From the NCBI GenBank assembly GCA_037974335.1, contig CM075760.1, forward strand, positions 23,359,538 to 23,423,537: DNA of 64,000 bases, given 5' to 3'. The translations under genes and the position numbers were made by a program. Shown here in pieces: positions 54,584-64,000 of the stretch. The notes beneath the pieces were generated by a model that worked only from the letters and a program-made list of their open reading frames with translations, searched no databases and was not told the DNA's origin. How positions within the stretch are numbered: the first letter of the stretch is position 1; each line of letters begins with the position of its first letter. The DNA comes from Prionace glauca. Lineage: Eukaryota > Chordata > Chondrichthyes > Carcharhiniformes > Carcharhinidae.

Positions 54584-55069
54584 ATGAAGACAAACACCCG
54601 CAAAGACCTGTTTGCAGTTGGAGTTCAGATACTGCTGATATTGTGTGAGTTTATTAACTCAGACGCATTATTTTAACAGATTCTTAATACCGTGTGGTTT
54701 GTGAATGATTTTGTTTTGGTTACAGCCGTTCAGTGTGAGGTCAGAGCATCCGGCATTGTGAGGTCAGAGCATCCGGCATTGTGAGGTCAGAGCATCCGGC
54801 ATTGTGAGGTCAGAGCATCCGGCATTGTGAGGTCAGAGCATCCAGCATTGTGAGGTCAGAGCATCCAGCATTGTGAGGTCAGAGCATCCGGCATTGTGAG
54901 GTCAGAGCATCCGGCATTGTGAGGTCAGAGCATCCAGCATTGTGAGGTTAGAGCACCCGGCATTGTGAGGTCAGAGCATCCGGCATTGTGAGGTCAGAGC
55001 ATCCAGCATTGTGAGGTCAGAGCATCCGGCATTGTGAGGTCAGAGCATCCGGCATTGTGAGGTCAGAAT
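54584..55069 (+). pseudogene. V16: V segment overrun by a minisatellite
   Basis: An intact leader exon (54,584-54,644, MKTNTRKDLFAVGVQILLIL, donor GTGAGT), leader intron and acceptor ttacag (54,725) are followed by only the first few V codons (SVQCEVRASG). Then a 23-bp unit derived from these codons repeats to 55,069. FR1 onwards, both Cys and the recombination signal are absent. The 5' flank from 54,110 is homologous to that of V3, so this is a third member of that subgroup. Confidence 0.9.
54735..55069. repeat. 23-bp minisatellite (about 14.5 units)
   Basis: Unit GTGAGGTCAGAGCATCCGGC plus ATT. Variants are mainly CCGGC/CCAGC. The first unit coincides with the start of the V16 exon, so the array grew out of coding sequence. 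Confidence 0.96.
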
Positions 55070-55089
55070 GCAGACGTGGGCGACGTTAC

Positions 55090-55275
55090 CCTGCAGTCCC
55101 TGTGACGTCACCATGCATTCTGAGTGACGTCAGTGGGTCTGCCTGAGGATCAGAAACATCTCTCCCGCTGATCTGACTTTATGGAATTAACAGCTCATCA
55201 GAAACAGTGAGACCCCTGGTTTTATCTGCAGATTGATCTGATGATGAACTTGCCGGTCCAATCGGATGCTGTGCT
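55090..55275. repeat. Dispersed repeat, unit A
   Basis: TGACGTCAGTGGGTCTGCC, CAGAAACATCTCTCC and GGAATTAACAGCTCATCAGA recur with changes at 56,865-57,060. It also contains two TGACGTCA-like sites (55,106 and 55,123). Confidence 0.6.
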
Positions 55276-55318
55276 TTGTATTGTCGGCTGCTAGTGAAAA
55301 CATTGGGGGAATCTGAAC

Positions 55319-55549
55319 ATGGTGAGGATTACGAACTCTACCCTCAGCATACTGAGGTTTTTGTTCAGCTCTCTCCGTGTTCTGTATGAATGTGTGACTG
55401 AAACCCTCACCATGTTTAACTTTCTGTCCAGCCTTCTCCGAATTCTGCGTCACTGGGTGTCTGTAGTCATCAGCATGTTCAAGTTTCTGTATAACTCTCT
55501 CCACAGCCTGTGTCACTGTGGTGCGCGCCGACTCAGTGCAGAGTAACAC
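55319..55549 (+). repeat. Three 63-66-bp tandem units with open frames
   Basis: Three units read (T/I)(L/M)SI(L/M)xFLxSSLRxL in the plus frame (75 codons), and the minus frame is open for 120 codons (VTQNSEKAGQKVKH, FIQNTERAEQKPQY). I recognise no protein family. Both open frames may merely reflect the repeat, so I do not call a gene. Confidence 0.5.
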
Positions 55550-56120
55550 ACAGTGGAATTGCTCATTTCCTGTTTGAACATCTTTAACCGGCTGATTTTC
55601 TCAACAGAATCAATAAAAGAAGAAACTCTAACTCCGGCAGCATTTTCTTTATCATCACCTCCTGTAGTGTGTGAAGGAAGTAGGTATTATGAAGCCTATC
55701 CTGGGGAGTGATGGTACCCAGTGTACTGTGTGCTGACAGAATCCTGAATATTCACAGCTTAGTGTAACTGTGTCACCTTGTTCCTTGCACAGATTCTTGG
55801 ACACCAGAGAGCACTATGCAGTATCTGCAAGAAAATTATATTCAAAATTGACGTTTTGACCTTCATTCGGGACAAATTTGAATCACAGAAATAGAACAGT
55901 TTCTCGACATTCCATGAAGCTTCAAATTTTATGCATTTTGATTTCTGTTCTATTTGTCCTATTGTTCTTGGTGAAATACAAATCCCAAAGTGTGAATGTT
56001 CCATTCTCCTTAACCCTGAGACATGTTTGTTTCAATAATGTTTGACCATGTGTGGAATAGTTATGCGTTAATCTGAATCGGAGCTCATGCTCACAGTTTT
56101 GAAAGATTTTCAGCAATGAT
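55550..56120. other. Intergenic, no gene seen
   Basis: Unique AT-rich sequence with no motif recognised. Confidence 0.5.
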
Positions 56121-56125
56121 TCATA

Positions 56126-56385
56126 GAATCCTTGTAATGCAGAAGAGGCCATTCAGCCCATCGAGTCTTTGTTGACTCTCTTATAGAGTATCTTACTCAG
56201 GCCCTCTCTTTCGAGTCTGTGTTAACTCTCTTATAGAGTATCTTACTCAGGCCCTCTCTTTCACCCTATCCCCACAATCCCATACATTTCCCATGGCAAA
56301 CTCATCAAACCTATATATCTTGGGATACTAAGGGGAAACTTTGCAAGGTCAATCCACCTAACCTACACATCCTTCGAGTCTATCT
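56126..56385 (-). mobile_element. HE1-type SINE with internal duplication
   Basis: Plus strand: ATAGAATCCTTGTAATGCAG, CCCATCGAGTCTTTG and AAGGGGAAACTTTGCAAGGT. A segment of about 50 bp (CTCTTATAGAGTATCTTACT) is tandemly doubled at 56,163-56,262. Confidence 0.8.
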
Positions 56386-57125
56386 GACACTGGACATTTT
56401 TGATCACAGTTCAGACTATGTCCACGAAGTTTGTACACGTAAAGATAACCACTCATGCATTGTTTCTAATTTATTCAATTAATGCAGCAGATCCCCTTCA
56501 ATTAATTACATTCTGATTATCTTTGGTCAGGTTCATTCCATTTCCACATCTTTGTTTTGCGCACTGGTTTTTCCTTGAGCAGAACTTGTCTCAAGGTCTC
56601 TCGGGTCAGTTTGTTTGAATACGTGCCACATTGGTAATTTTATAAATATTTCTCAATGGGAAAGGGTACTTCCGGTTTGAGGACAATTGCAATTCCTTCA
56701 GCTTCATCTTCTCCAGCCAGAGTTTTCTCTGGCTTGTCCATCATCACCTGAAACTGTAGTATCTGGAGAACAGACCATGCAGTTCAGTCTATCTGGTTAT
56801 GATGATGTGTACACCCCACAGAGGTCTCCAGGTGCCTCTGTGATATCACCGACATCCAGAGTGACATCAGTGGGTCTGGCACATCTCCCCTGGAGCTGAT
56901 ATGAATATTCAGACCCAACTTGATGGGAGTTAACAGCTGATCAGAAACATCTCTCCTGGAGCTAATCTGAACATCCAGATCTGAGTTTGTGGGAATTAAC
57001 TGCTCAGCAGAAAGAGTGAAGTCCACGTTTTAATCTGCAGGCTGATTTGATGCTGAATTTGCCACCCGCATTCTAATTCTCTAGCCATGAATGAGAAACT
57101 TCTGATTTATAATTCTTTCCACCAA
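56386..57125. other. Intergenic; dispersed repeat unit B
   Basis: 56,865-57,060 is a diverged relative of 55,090-55,275, with an internal near-repeat (ACATCTCCCCTGGAGCTGAT / ACATCTCTCCTGGAGCTAAT). No gene. Confidence 0.5.
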
Positions 57126-57127
57126 AT

Positions 57128-57450
57128 CTCATACAGTCAGACTGCGGAAGGAGGCCATTTGGCCCAACAAGTATGCACCGACCACAATCCCACCCGAGCT
57201 CTTCTCCTCGTAACCCCATGCATTTACCCTAGCTCGCTCCCCTGACACTAAGGGGAAATTTAGCACTGCCAATCCACCTAACCTGCAAGTGTTTGGATTG
57301 TGGGAGGAAACTGAAGCACCTGGAGGAAACCCACAGAGACACAGGGAGAATGTGCAAACACTACGTAGGCAGTGACCCAAGCCAGGAATCGAACCCAGGT
57401 CCCCAGCACTGTAGGCAGCAGTGCTAACCACTTTGCCACCTTGCAACCGA
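57128..57450 (-). mobile_element. HE1-type SINE
   Basis: Nearly full length on the minus strand. Plus-strand marks are GGAGGCCATTTGGCCCAACA, GGAAATTTAGCACTGCCAAT, GATTGTGGGAGGAAACTGAA and AGCAGTGCTAACCACTTTGC. Confidence 0.88.
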
Positions 57451-57689
57451 GGTTTCCTGTGTTACCTTGTCTTTAAGAAGAGCAGCAGCATATTGAATGT
57501 TTCCATCATAGATTTGCATTTCTTCAAAAATCTGTTCTTGGTGCATAAGTAATCCAAAGCAGCGAAATTGGCTAAATTCCAGTCACACAGTGCCTTCAGT
57601 AACTTTTCTTCAGGAACTAGAATGATGAATGTTTAGAGATCTGCAATGTTACATCTGTTTGTCTCTCCACAGAGTATGGCCTGGATGAT

Positions 57690-58048
57690 GGAATCATAAG
57701 TAAATTTCCAAGTTTGCTGATGACTGGATGTAATTGTGAGATGGGAGGTTGATGCAAAGAGGCTACAAAATGATGGAGACAAATTAAGTAACGGAGAAAA
57801 CACGTGACAAGTGCAGCACAACACGGCTTAATGTGAAAGAAAACATAAATCGAGTACATTATCTAAATGCTGATATATTGGGAAGAGTGAATGTACAGAG
57901 GGTTCTGTGTGTCATTGTACACCAGTTAATGAAAGTGGAGAGGCAGGCGCACTAAGCAATTAGGAAGGCAAATAATACATTTGTCTTCTGTGAAAGGGAA
58001 TTTGAGTTCAAAAGTAGAGATGTCTTACTGCCTTGGGTCAGGTAATGA
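57690..58048 (+). mobile_element. Old CR1-like LINE fragment
   Basis: Degenerate: SKFPSLLMTGCNCEMGG, then TVQRVLCVIVHQLMKVE and AIRKANNTFVFCERE-like sequence, matching the RT-to-C-terminal region. Many stops. Confidence 0.7.
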
Positions 58049-58885
58049 TAATTTCTTCCCATGCCCTGAAATATTTTTTCCCATTTTCAATGAGGCCTCA
58101 GACTACTTGGTTTATGAAAATTGCAATCACCTTCCTTCAAACCATTAGTGTGCTGATAGTTTCTTATTACCCATAGCAGTATAAAGTATCCAATGGTGTC
58201 TTACACATCTGTTAATGTATGCTCGTTTAGAATTGTGATTTTTAAAAAAATATTTTCTATTCCTTAACAATACCCATGTTTCTTAATTTAGTTTCCTGAT
58301 TTACATCATCAAACTAGCTCTTTGTGCCTGCATAATTGGCAACAATGAAAGTTTAGACCGCAGTTTCAGACTTAATCACATCTCTTTCAAACTTAGACAT
58401 AGTCTCTGAGAATTACAGAATTTCTCACTCGACCTCCTATTATGACTACGACTCTTCCCATTTTTTTTTAACAATAACATTACTCATGACCCATGTTTTA
58501 TTACATAATATTTAATCCAGAACACTCTGTGCCCTGCTTTCCTGCCTCCCTGACAAATTGTTGTAGAAATTCTGTAATGTACGCATTTAACTTGTCGAAG
58601 TGCTTTCATTTGTTCAGCTTATAATAAGTAACTCGACATGGGGATTCTGGACACAATAGCCAGATGCTTTAGAAATGAGCATGATTCAAGAAATATCGAA
58701 GTAAAATGTTCTACTTGTGAGTAACATGATGGAATTAAAACATATTTTATTATTTATCACAATAAAACTTGCAGACTAACCCTCAGTAGAAATTTATAAA
58801 TCACTCTTTGATACATTTTCTGATTTAAATTTCAACGTCATATGTTTGGAAGATGCTAAGGTGCCTCAGTGAGTTCCTGCAGTGC
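58049..58885. other. Intergenic; fragment homologous to V4 5' flank
   Basis: 58,690-58,785 (GTAACATGATGGAATTAAAA, CATATTTTATTATTTATCAC) matches 11,130-11,225 upstream of V4. No V exon accompanies it. No other feature. Confidence 0.55.
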
Positions 58886-58889
58886 ATTT

Positions 58890-59480
58890 TCTAGATGGTA
58901 ATACTGCTGCCCCTGTGCATAGGTGGTGGAGGAAGAGAATGTTTGAGAGTGGGGAGCCGATCAAGCGAGTTACTTTGTCCTGGATGTTGGTGAGCTTCTC
59001 GAGTTAAAGAATTAGTGCAGTCAATATGTAGTCTGTTTTGGGTTAGAGAATTAATACCTAAAGGGTCAGTCAGTGATACATCAATTGCACTACATTGAGC
59101 ACAGTTGCCACCCTCACTGGGGTGTCTGATGATGCCATGGTTCATACTGTTGTTGTTGGAGTTGCACTCACCCAAGCAAGTGGAGAGCATTCCATCACCT
59201 TCCTGACTTGTAAATGATGGGCAGGCTCTCAGAGACAAGAGGTGACTTATTGGCTGCAGGATTCCCAGCCTCCAACATGCTCTTACAGCCACCGTGTTTA
59301 TTTAGCTGATTCAGTTCAGTTTCTATCAATCTCCAGCCTGTTGATAGTTAGGGAATTCAGTAATGGCAACGTCATTGAACGTCAAAGGGCGATGGTTCAA
59401 TTCTCTTGTGATGGAAATGCTCATTGTCTGGTACTTGTACAGCACAAATATTACTGGCAGGACTGCAGAGCTTAGATCTG
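58890..59480 (-). mobile_element. Non-LTR LINE fragment (Jockey/CR1-like)
   Basis: Minus-strand translation shows ELNHRPLTFNDVAITEF, INTVAVRACWRLGILQPISH and LLSLRACPSF, the thumb/C-terminal region of the family also seen at 51,226. Rearranged internally. Confidence 0.7.
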
Positions 59481-59639
59481 TTCAATTGATGGTGAGATCA
59501 TTCAGCTCTGACTATTGCTTGCTACTTTATGATGTTTGGTACAGAGATTCTCATGATTTCATTCATGAGAATCTTTCTAGCAATCTGATACAATGGAATA
59601 CCTTGCTTGGCCATTTCAGAGGATACTTAAGAGCCCACA

Positions 59640-59890
59640 TTGCTGGGGGTGTCTGGAATCACATGTAGGCCAGACCAGGTAAGAACGGTAGATTTCCTTC
59701 CCTAAAGGACATCAGTAAACCAGGTGGGTTTTTCCGATAACTGACAATGGTTTCACAGTCACCATTAGAGTTTTAGTTCCAGATTCTTACTCTCTGATCT
59801 ACTGTGGTGAGATTTAACCCATGAACTCTGTGCATTAACCTGGGTCTCTGGATTACAATTCCGGTGGCAATACATTTGCCACTGGAATTC
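59640..59890 (-). mobile_element. tRNA-type SINE (AATAAATGCTGGCC family)
   Basis: Plus strand: CACATGTAGGCCAGACCAGG, GATTTCCTTCCCTAAAGGAC and GACAATGGTTTCACAGTCAC. Inverted relative of the 8,085 and 20,680 elements. Confidence 0.78.
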
Positions 59891-60319
59891 CAATAGCACT
59901 GCATTAATTAAAAACAGCCCTTTATTGCCTAGATCATATCTTTTAATGTAGTGTGCCAGTTCATCACAGCTAACATAGATCTGTAGCTTCACAATTTCCT
60001 TCTGTGAGAAACGGCCAGAGAAATTAAACAGAAGAACATTTAAATGACCACAGTCCATCCCCTTGGCAACCTAGCATGATTTTGGGAGTTCCAAACAGTT
60101 TTGAACAAATATCTTTTTCATTCCAATCACATTTTATTCTATGATGCAAATAAAACATGAAAGTAGATACTTACAACAATTCTAAAAAAACCAACAGGAC
60201 GTAAAATTGTGAGACTGGTCAGTCCAGCAGAAAGAACCTTCCGACTCCTCCAACAATCAGAATGAACCTGGTTCAGTGGAGGATGTGATTAACAGCAGCA
60301 GGAGCAGCAAAATCCATCA

Positions 60320-61162
60320 TCACTTGTGACCTTTCTGGTGTCTCCGCAGGCTGGATAACTGAGTGTATCCCTTCCCACACACTGAGCAGGGGAAAGACTT
60401 CTCCCCTGTGTGAACGTGTTGGTGTGTCAGCAGGTTGGATGATTTAGTGAATCCCATCCCACACTCTGAGCAGGTGAATGGCCTCTCGTCCTTGTGAACT
60501 CGCTGGTGTATTAACAGGGTGAATGATTCACTGAATCCCTTCCCACACATGCTGCAGATGAACGGCCTCTCCCCGGTGTGAACTCGCTGGTGTGACAGTA
60601 GGTGGGATAACTGTGCGAATCCCTTCTCACACTCAGAGCAGATGAATGGTTTTTCCCCGGTGTGAACTCGTTGGTGTGTCTGCAGGCTGCACAACCGACT
60701 GAACCCTTTCCCACATGCACAGCAGGTGAATGGCTTCTCCCCAGTGTGAATTCGCTGGTGTGTCAGCAGGTTCCATGAAGTAGTGAATGTTTTTCCACAC
60801 TCCTTACAGGAGAAGGGCCTCTCCCTGGTATGAACTCGCTGGTGCCTCAGTAGGTGGGATAACTGAGAGAATCCTTTCCCGCACTGAGAGCAGGAGAACG
60901 GTTTCTCCCCAGTGTGAACTCGCTTGTGTGTGTGGAGGTGGGTTAAATGAGTGAATCCCTTTCCACAGTCAGAACAGGTGAATGGCCTCTCCCCGGTGTG
61001 AACTCGCTGATGTGTCTGCAGGTTGCATGAATGAGCAAATTCCTTCCCACAGTCTAAGCAGGTAAACGGCCTCTCTCCAGTGTGAACGCGTCGATGATTT
61101 TCCAGCTCAGATGGGAACTGCCATTTCTTCCCACAGTCCTCACATTGCCACGGTTTCTCCAT
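60320..61162 (-). CDS. C2H2 zinc-finger protein, ten fingers
   Basis: 280 codons, open from a Met in good context (CAGCACCATGG) to TGA. Ten consecutive C2H2 fingers follow, starting [20 protein letters not shown] and each ending H-x-x-V/I-H. Linkers are TGERPF or TGEKPF, except TRERPF after finger 4, KDERPF after finger 8 and TGEKSF after finger 9. Finger 10 ends HQKGH. No KRAB, SCAN or BTB domain is seen in this exon. It is probably a nuclear DNA-binding transcription factor of a lineage-expanded shark family. The coding part is one exon, and a 5' non-coding exon near 63,520-63,590 (minus, donor GTGAGT) is likely. Target unknown. Confidence 0.9.
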   Translation of the reverse strand: MEKPWQCEDCGKKWQFPSELENHRRVHTGERPFTCLDCGKEFAHSCNLQTHQRVHTGERPFTCSDCGKGFTHLTHLHTHKRVHTGEKPFSCSQCGKGFSQLSHLLRHQRVHTRERPFSCKECGKTFTTSWNLLTHQRIHTGEKPFTCCACGKGFSRLCSLQTHQRVHTGEKPFICSECEKGFAQLSHLLSHQRVHTGERPFICSMCGKGFSESFTLLIHQRVHKDERPFTCSECGMGFTKSSNLLTHQHVHTGEKSFPCSVCGKGYTQLSSLRRHQKGHK

Positions 61163-61169
61163 GGTGCTG

Positions 61170-61390
61170 GTGTCTTTTTGATTCTCAAAGTTTAACGATT
61201 AGTTGAAGACTTGTCCACACACACGACACGTGCACGGTCTCCCTGTTCTAAATTGTGCAAAGCTTTTTCCAGGCTGTGCAACAAGTTAAAGATCTTTCCA
61301 CAATCAGTGCACTGGAACATTATCACTTGGATGTGTGTGTGTATCTCGGTGCTTTTCCAATCACACTGATGTTTCAACCCTTTTGGGACA
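61170..61390 (-). pseudogene. Decayed N-terminal fingers upstream of the zinc-finger ORF
   Basis: Minus strand: MFQCTDCGKIFNLLHSLEKA keeps a C-x2-C and hydrophobic core but loses the His pair. A second remnant (RVVCVDKSS) follows, then TAA and the linker codons leading to the MEKPW start. It probably forms the 5' untranslated part of the coding exon. I recall similar remnants upstream of other shark zinc-finger genes, but cannot verify that here. Confidence 0.55.
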
Positions 61391-61704
61391 AACAGAAGAA
61401 ACAGACATTTCTCCTTCTAGATTCCAAAAGCGGTGATTATCAGCTCCTGATGAATTCAGTGGTCTTGACGTCAGATCTTGACGTGACGTTTGATTTGAGA
61501 TTTTTGACTGTAGATTCTCAACTTCTAATACTCTGTGAAAGGAGTTTACAAAATCAGTACCAGGGTGAAATTCAGAACAGACAATTCTCTTTTTTTCATT
61601 CTTTTATGGATGTGGGCATCGCTGGTTGGGTCCTTCAAAAGCTGGTGGTGCAATGCCTTTTGAACATCAGGAACGGGAGTAAGTCAATAGTAAGAGTGGC
61701 ACAA

Positions 61705-62042
61705 GGTCAGCATGGTGGCACTGTGGTTAGCACTGCTGCCTCACAGCACCAGGGACCCGGGTTCAATTCCAGTCTTGGGTCACTGCCTACGTGGAGTCTG
61801 CATGTTCTCTGTGTGGGTTTCCTCCTGGTGCTTCAATTTCCTCCCAAATCCAAAGATTTGTGGGTTAAGCAGATTCGCCATGCTAAATTGCCCCTTTGTG
61901 TCCCAATAGATATAGATTAGAGGGATTAGTGGAGTAAAAATGTGGGGTTATGGGATAGGACCTGGGAAAGATGCTGTATTCAAGAGTCAGTGCAGACTAG
62001 ATGGGCCAAATGGTCTCCTTCTGCACTCTAGGGATTCTATGA
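61705..62042 (+). mobile_element. HE1-type SINE
   Basis: Near full length: GGTGGCACTGTGGTTAGCAC, box B GGGTTCAATTCC, CTAAATTGCCCCTTTGTGTC, GGGCCAAATGGTCTCCTTCT and the end CTAGGGATTCTATGATT. Confidence 0.9.
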
Positions 62043-63440
62043 TTTCCAAAAAGATTTTGACAAGGTGGTGCATAAGAGGCTGGTACATTAAGTAAAGGCC
62101 CATGAAATTGGTGGAAGTGTATTAGTATGGATTAAAAACTGGCCATCACAAAGAAAACAGAGTTGGAATAAATGGGTCATTTTCAGAGTGGAAAGATGTA
62201 ACTAGTGGAGTACGACAAGGATCAGTTCTTGGCTCGCAATTGTTCATGATTTAATTAATGACTGGGAGGGAGGAACAGAATGCAATGTTTCCAAATGATA
62301 CGATGATAGGTGGAAGAACATGTTGTGGTGAGGATATAGATAGATTGAGTGATGAAAATCTGGCAAATTAAGTTTAATATGGGGAAATGTGAGTTCATAA
62401 AGTTAAAGTAATTTCACTGCAGCATTAATGTTACTTGTTTATTAGTCACAAGTAACATCAATGCCACAATAAAATTACTGTGAAATTCTCCTAGTCATCA
62501 CAGTCCGGCGCCTGTTTAGACCAATGCATCTAACCAGCACATCTTTCAGACTGTGGGAGGAAACCTTAGCACCCGGCGGAAACCCACGCAGACATGGGGA
62601 GAATATGCAAACTCCAACCAGTCAGTGACCCAAGCTGGGAATCGAACACAGATCCCTGGCATTGTGAGCCAGCAGTGCTAACCACTGTACCACCATGCCA
62701 CCTATTTATTTCAGTAGGAGGAATCAAAAAGGAGAGGTGTTGCAGATGAGTGAATTACAGAGGGATCTGGGTGTTCTTTGTGCATGAATCACAAAAAGCT
62801 AGCAGACAGGTCCCACAATAGGTAAGAGGGAAACTGGAATTTTGATCTTTATTGCAAAGGGTTGGATTTAAAAGCAGGGAGGTTTTGTGGCAACTGCACA
62901 GGGTGTCTAAACTGGAACACAATTTTGATTCGTTTTCTTAAACAAGAATATTGTAACATTGACAGTAGTCCAAAGGAGATTCACCAGCCTAATTCCTGGG
63001 ATGAGAGGACAAGAGAGAATAAATTGTCTAGGTTTGCATTCCTTGAAGTTTAGAAGACAAAGGGGTGAGTTTATTGAAATATATAAGATCCTGTGGGGGA
63101 GGGGGCTTGATAGGGTAGATGGTGAAATATTTTCAGGAGTGGAAGAATCACAAACAAGCTACAAGATAAAGGGTCGGTCATTTAAAACTGAGGTGCATAG
63201 AAATTTATTTTTGCAGAGGATGGTGAATCTCTGGAATTCTCTGTCCCAAAGGGTGGTGGAGACTGGATGATTAGAAGTATTTAAAGTGAGGCGGATAAAT
63301 ATTTAATAGATGGATGGATAGAGGCTGTGGGAAGTGGCACTGTGAAGGAGTTGAGGCCGAAATAGATTAGATATGATTGCACTGAATGGCGGGACAGGCT
63401 TGAAGGGCCTGGTGGACACTCCTGCTTCTATTTCGCGTGA
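62043..63440 (+). mobile_element. CR1-like LINE, interrupted by a SINE
   Basis: 62,043-62,400 encodes degenerate FQKDFDKVVHKRLVH, TSGVRQGSVLGSQLFM and NDWEGGTECNVS. 62,705-63,440 continues with ELQRDLGVLCAXITK-like, QRRFTSLIPGMRGQERINCL, LKFRRQRGEFIEIYKIL and RNLFLQRMVNLWNSLSQRV, then a tail with a GCACTGAATGGCGGGACAGG 3' end. Many stops; old. Confidence 0.85.
62403..62704 (-). mobile_element. tRNA-derived SINE inside a LINE
   Basis: Minus-strand element of the TTTTCACAGTAACTTCATTG-tail type. Plus-strand marks are AATTTCACTGCAGCATTAAT, CACAGTCCGGCGCC, GTGGGAGGAAACCTTAGCAC and AGCAGTGCTAACCACTGTAC. Confidence 0.88.
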
Positions 63441-63519
63441 TCAATCGCTGCAGGTCAACAATTTCCCCCAGAATAAGAAAAGAAATGGAAAGGGGGAGAA
63501 CAGAAAGTGTTTTACTCAC

Positions 63520-63590
63520 AGATGTGGGAGACCGGAGGAAGTTTGAGTCTGTCTGAAGCGCAATCTTCATTCACACAAAGCCCGGGCTGT
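63520..63590 (-). other. Likely 5' non-coding exon of the zinc-finger gene
   Basis: Minus strand: TGTGTGAATGAAGATTGCGC, then CTTCAGACAGACTCAAAC and a donor CATCT/GTGAGTAAAAC at 63,520. Inferred from the donor, the CpG-rich promoter directly upstream and its orientation toward the zinc-finger ORF. Confidence 0.5.
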
Positions 63591-64000
63591 GGTTGGCTGG
63601 AGGACCAGAGTCCTTCCGGTCCTCCAATGTTTCCCATTGGTCAGCAGCTCAGCGTGAAGGTCAGAGGGGTAGAGACTCCACCTCGCGGACCCGGGAGCCC
63701 CGCCCCCACCCATTGTTCCCCTCCCCCTCCTCGAGCCAAGGTTTCCAGACAAGCGGCTGGCGGCTCCGACCAGAGCGAGAAGCCGCTCAGTGGTCGCCCC
63801 CTCCCCCCCGGCCCGGGACAGCGCATGTCCAAGAGAGAGGGGAAGCAGCGCATGTTCCGGGGAGAGGGGAACCTGCGCATGTGCGCGGGTCGCCCATTTC
63901 CCCACAACGGTCAGGCTGAGGTATTGACCAATAGAAAGAGTTGGAGGACCGAAAGAACTCTGGTCCTCCAGCCAATCACGTTTCCTCCATTGTGTGAATG
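63569..64000. promoter_or_regulatory. CpG-rich bidirectional promoter with inverted-repeat arms
   Basis: Arms at about 63,569-63,655 and 63,912-64,000 are inverted copies: CATTCACACAA, TTGGCTGGAGGACCAGAG, CGGTCCTCCAA, ATTGGTCA. CCAAT boxes occur in both. The centre is GC- and CpG-rich (CTCCCCCCCGGCCCGGGACA). The left arm faces the zinc-finger gene; the right arm should drive a divergent gene beyond the window. The Pro/Arg-rich open frames here are compositional. Confidence 0.65.

Noticed and set aside
5628-55069. D, J or constant-region segments of a TCR locus
   Set aside because: I found no 12-bp-spacer signal with an FGxGT-type J exon and no C-type Ig domain exon in the window.
63593-63919. 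Overlapping Pro/Arg-rich frames on both strands
   Set aside because: They are typical of a CpG-rich promoter; the inverted-repeat arms and CCAAT boxes explain the region better.
1-64000. CRISPR arrays, operons, phage or bacterial systems
   Set aside because: No spaced direct repeats of that type, no Shine-Dalgarno-linked genes; gene structure is intron-bearing vertebrate.
1-64000. Retrovirus or LTR-element copies
   Set aside because: All reverse-transcriptase sequence seen is of CR1-like or other non-LTR type; no LTR pairs, gag or env-like frames were noticed.

Overview
The window is vertebrate nuclear DNA, very probably from a shark or ray. The evidence is many copies of the elasmobranch tRNA-derived SINE I recognise as HE1, abundant 5'-truncated CR1-clade LINEs with a (TTATGTTC)n-type tail, a GPR139-like receptor exon, and a C2H2 zinc-finger gene of the style common in sharks. 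No bacterial or viral gene system is present.

The core, about 5.6-55 kb, is a cluster of antigen-receptor V segments, best read as T-cell receptor alpha/delta V genes. They carry short hydrophobic leaders, a leader intron with a phase-1 split codon, a V exon with first Cys, WYRQ or WYIQ, and D-[ST]-A-x-Y-[YFHL]-C, then a recombination signal of CACAGTG-like heptamer, about 23 bp spacer and ACAAAAACC-like nonamer. I count 9 segments with open V exons and usable signals (a tenth, V2', has a 22-bp spacer) and about 11 relics. They lie on both strands. No D, J or C element was seen. My labels (V1, V2 and so on) are local.

Layout: 1-1,640 TC/TG satellite; 2.2-2.8 kb LINE; 3.1-4.0 kb GPR139-like exon; 5.6-16.2 kb duplication copy 1 (V1 relic, V2, V3 relic, V4, V5 relic, V6); 17.8 kb V7 relic; 18.1-28.7 kb copy 2 (V1'-V6'); 30.1 kb orphan leader; 30.5 kb V8; 31.6-33.5 kb LINE; 33.9 kb 195-bp palindrome; 35.4 kb V9 relic split by a SINE; 36.9 kb V10; 38.3 kb V11 relic; 39.1 kb V12; 40.1-41.2 kb LINE; 41.7 kb tRNA-Glu relic; 43.3 kb tRNA-Asn; 46.4 kb V13; 47.4-49.1 kb LINE; 50.0 kb V14; 53.2 kb V15 relic; 54.6 kb V16 relic overrun by a 23-bp minisatellite; 55-60 kb repeats; 60.3-61.2 kb ten-finger zinc-finger gene; 63.6-64.0 kb CpG-rich head-to-head promoter.

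How it works together: V segments on the strand of the (unseen) J-C end would rearrange by deletion, those on the other strand by inversion. Promoters of several segments carry CRE-like TGACGT and CCAAT elements. One V subgroup keeps a CTCF-like motif just 3' of its recombination signal. The 10.6-kb duplication shows how the repertoire grows: framework and flanks stay nearly identical while CDR1 and CDR2 diverge, and other members decay through SINE, LINE or minisatellite insertion.
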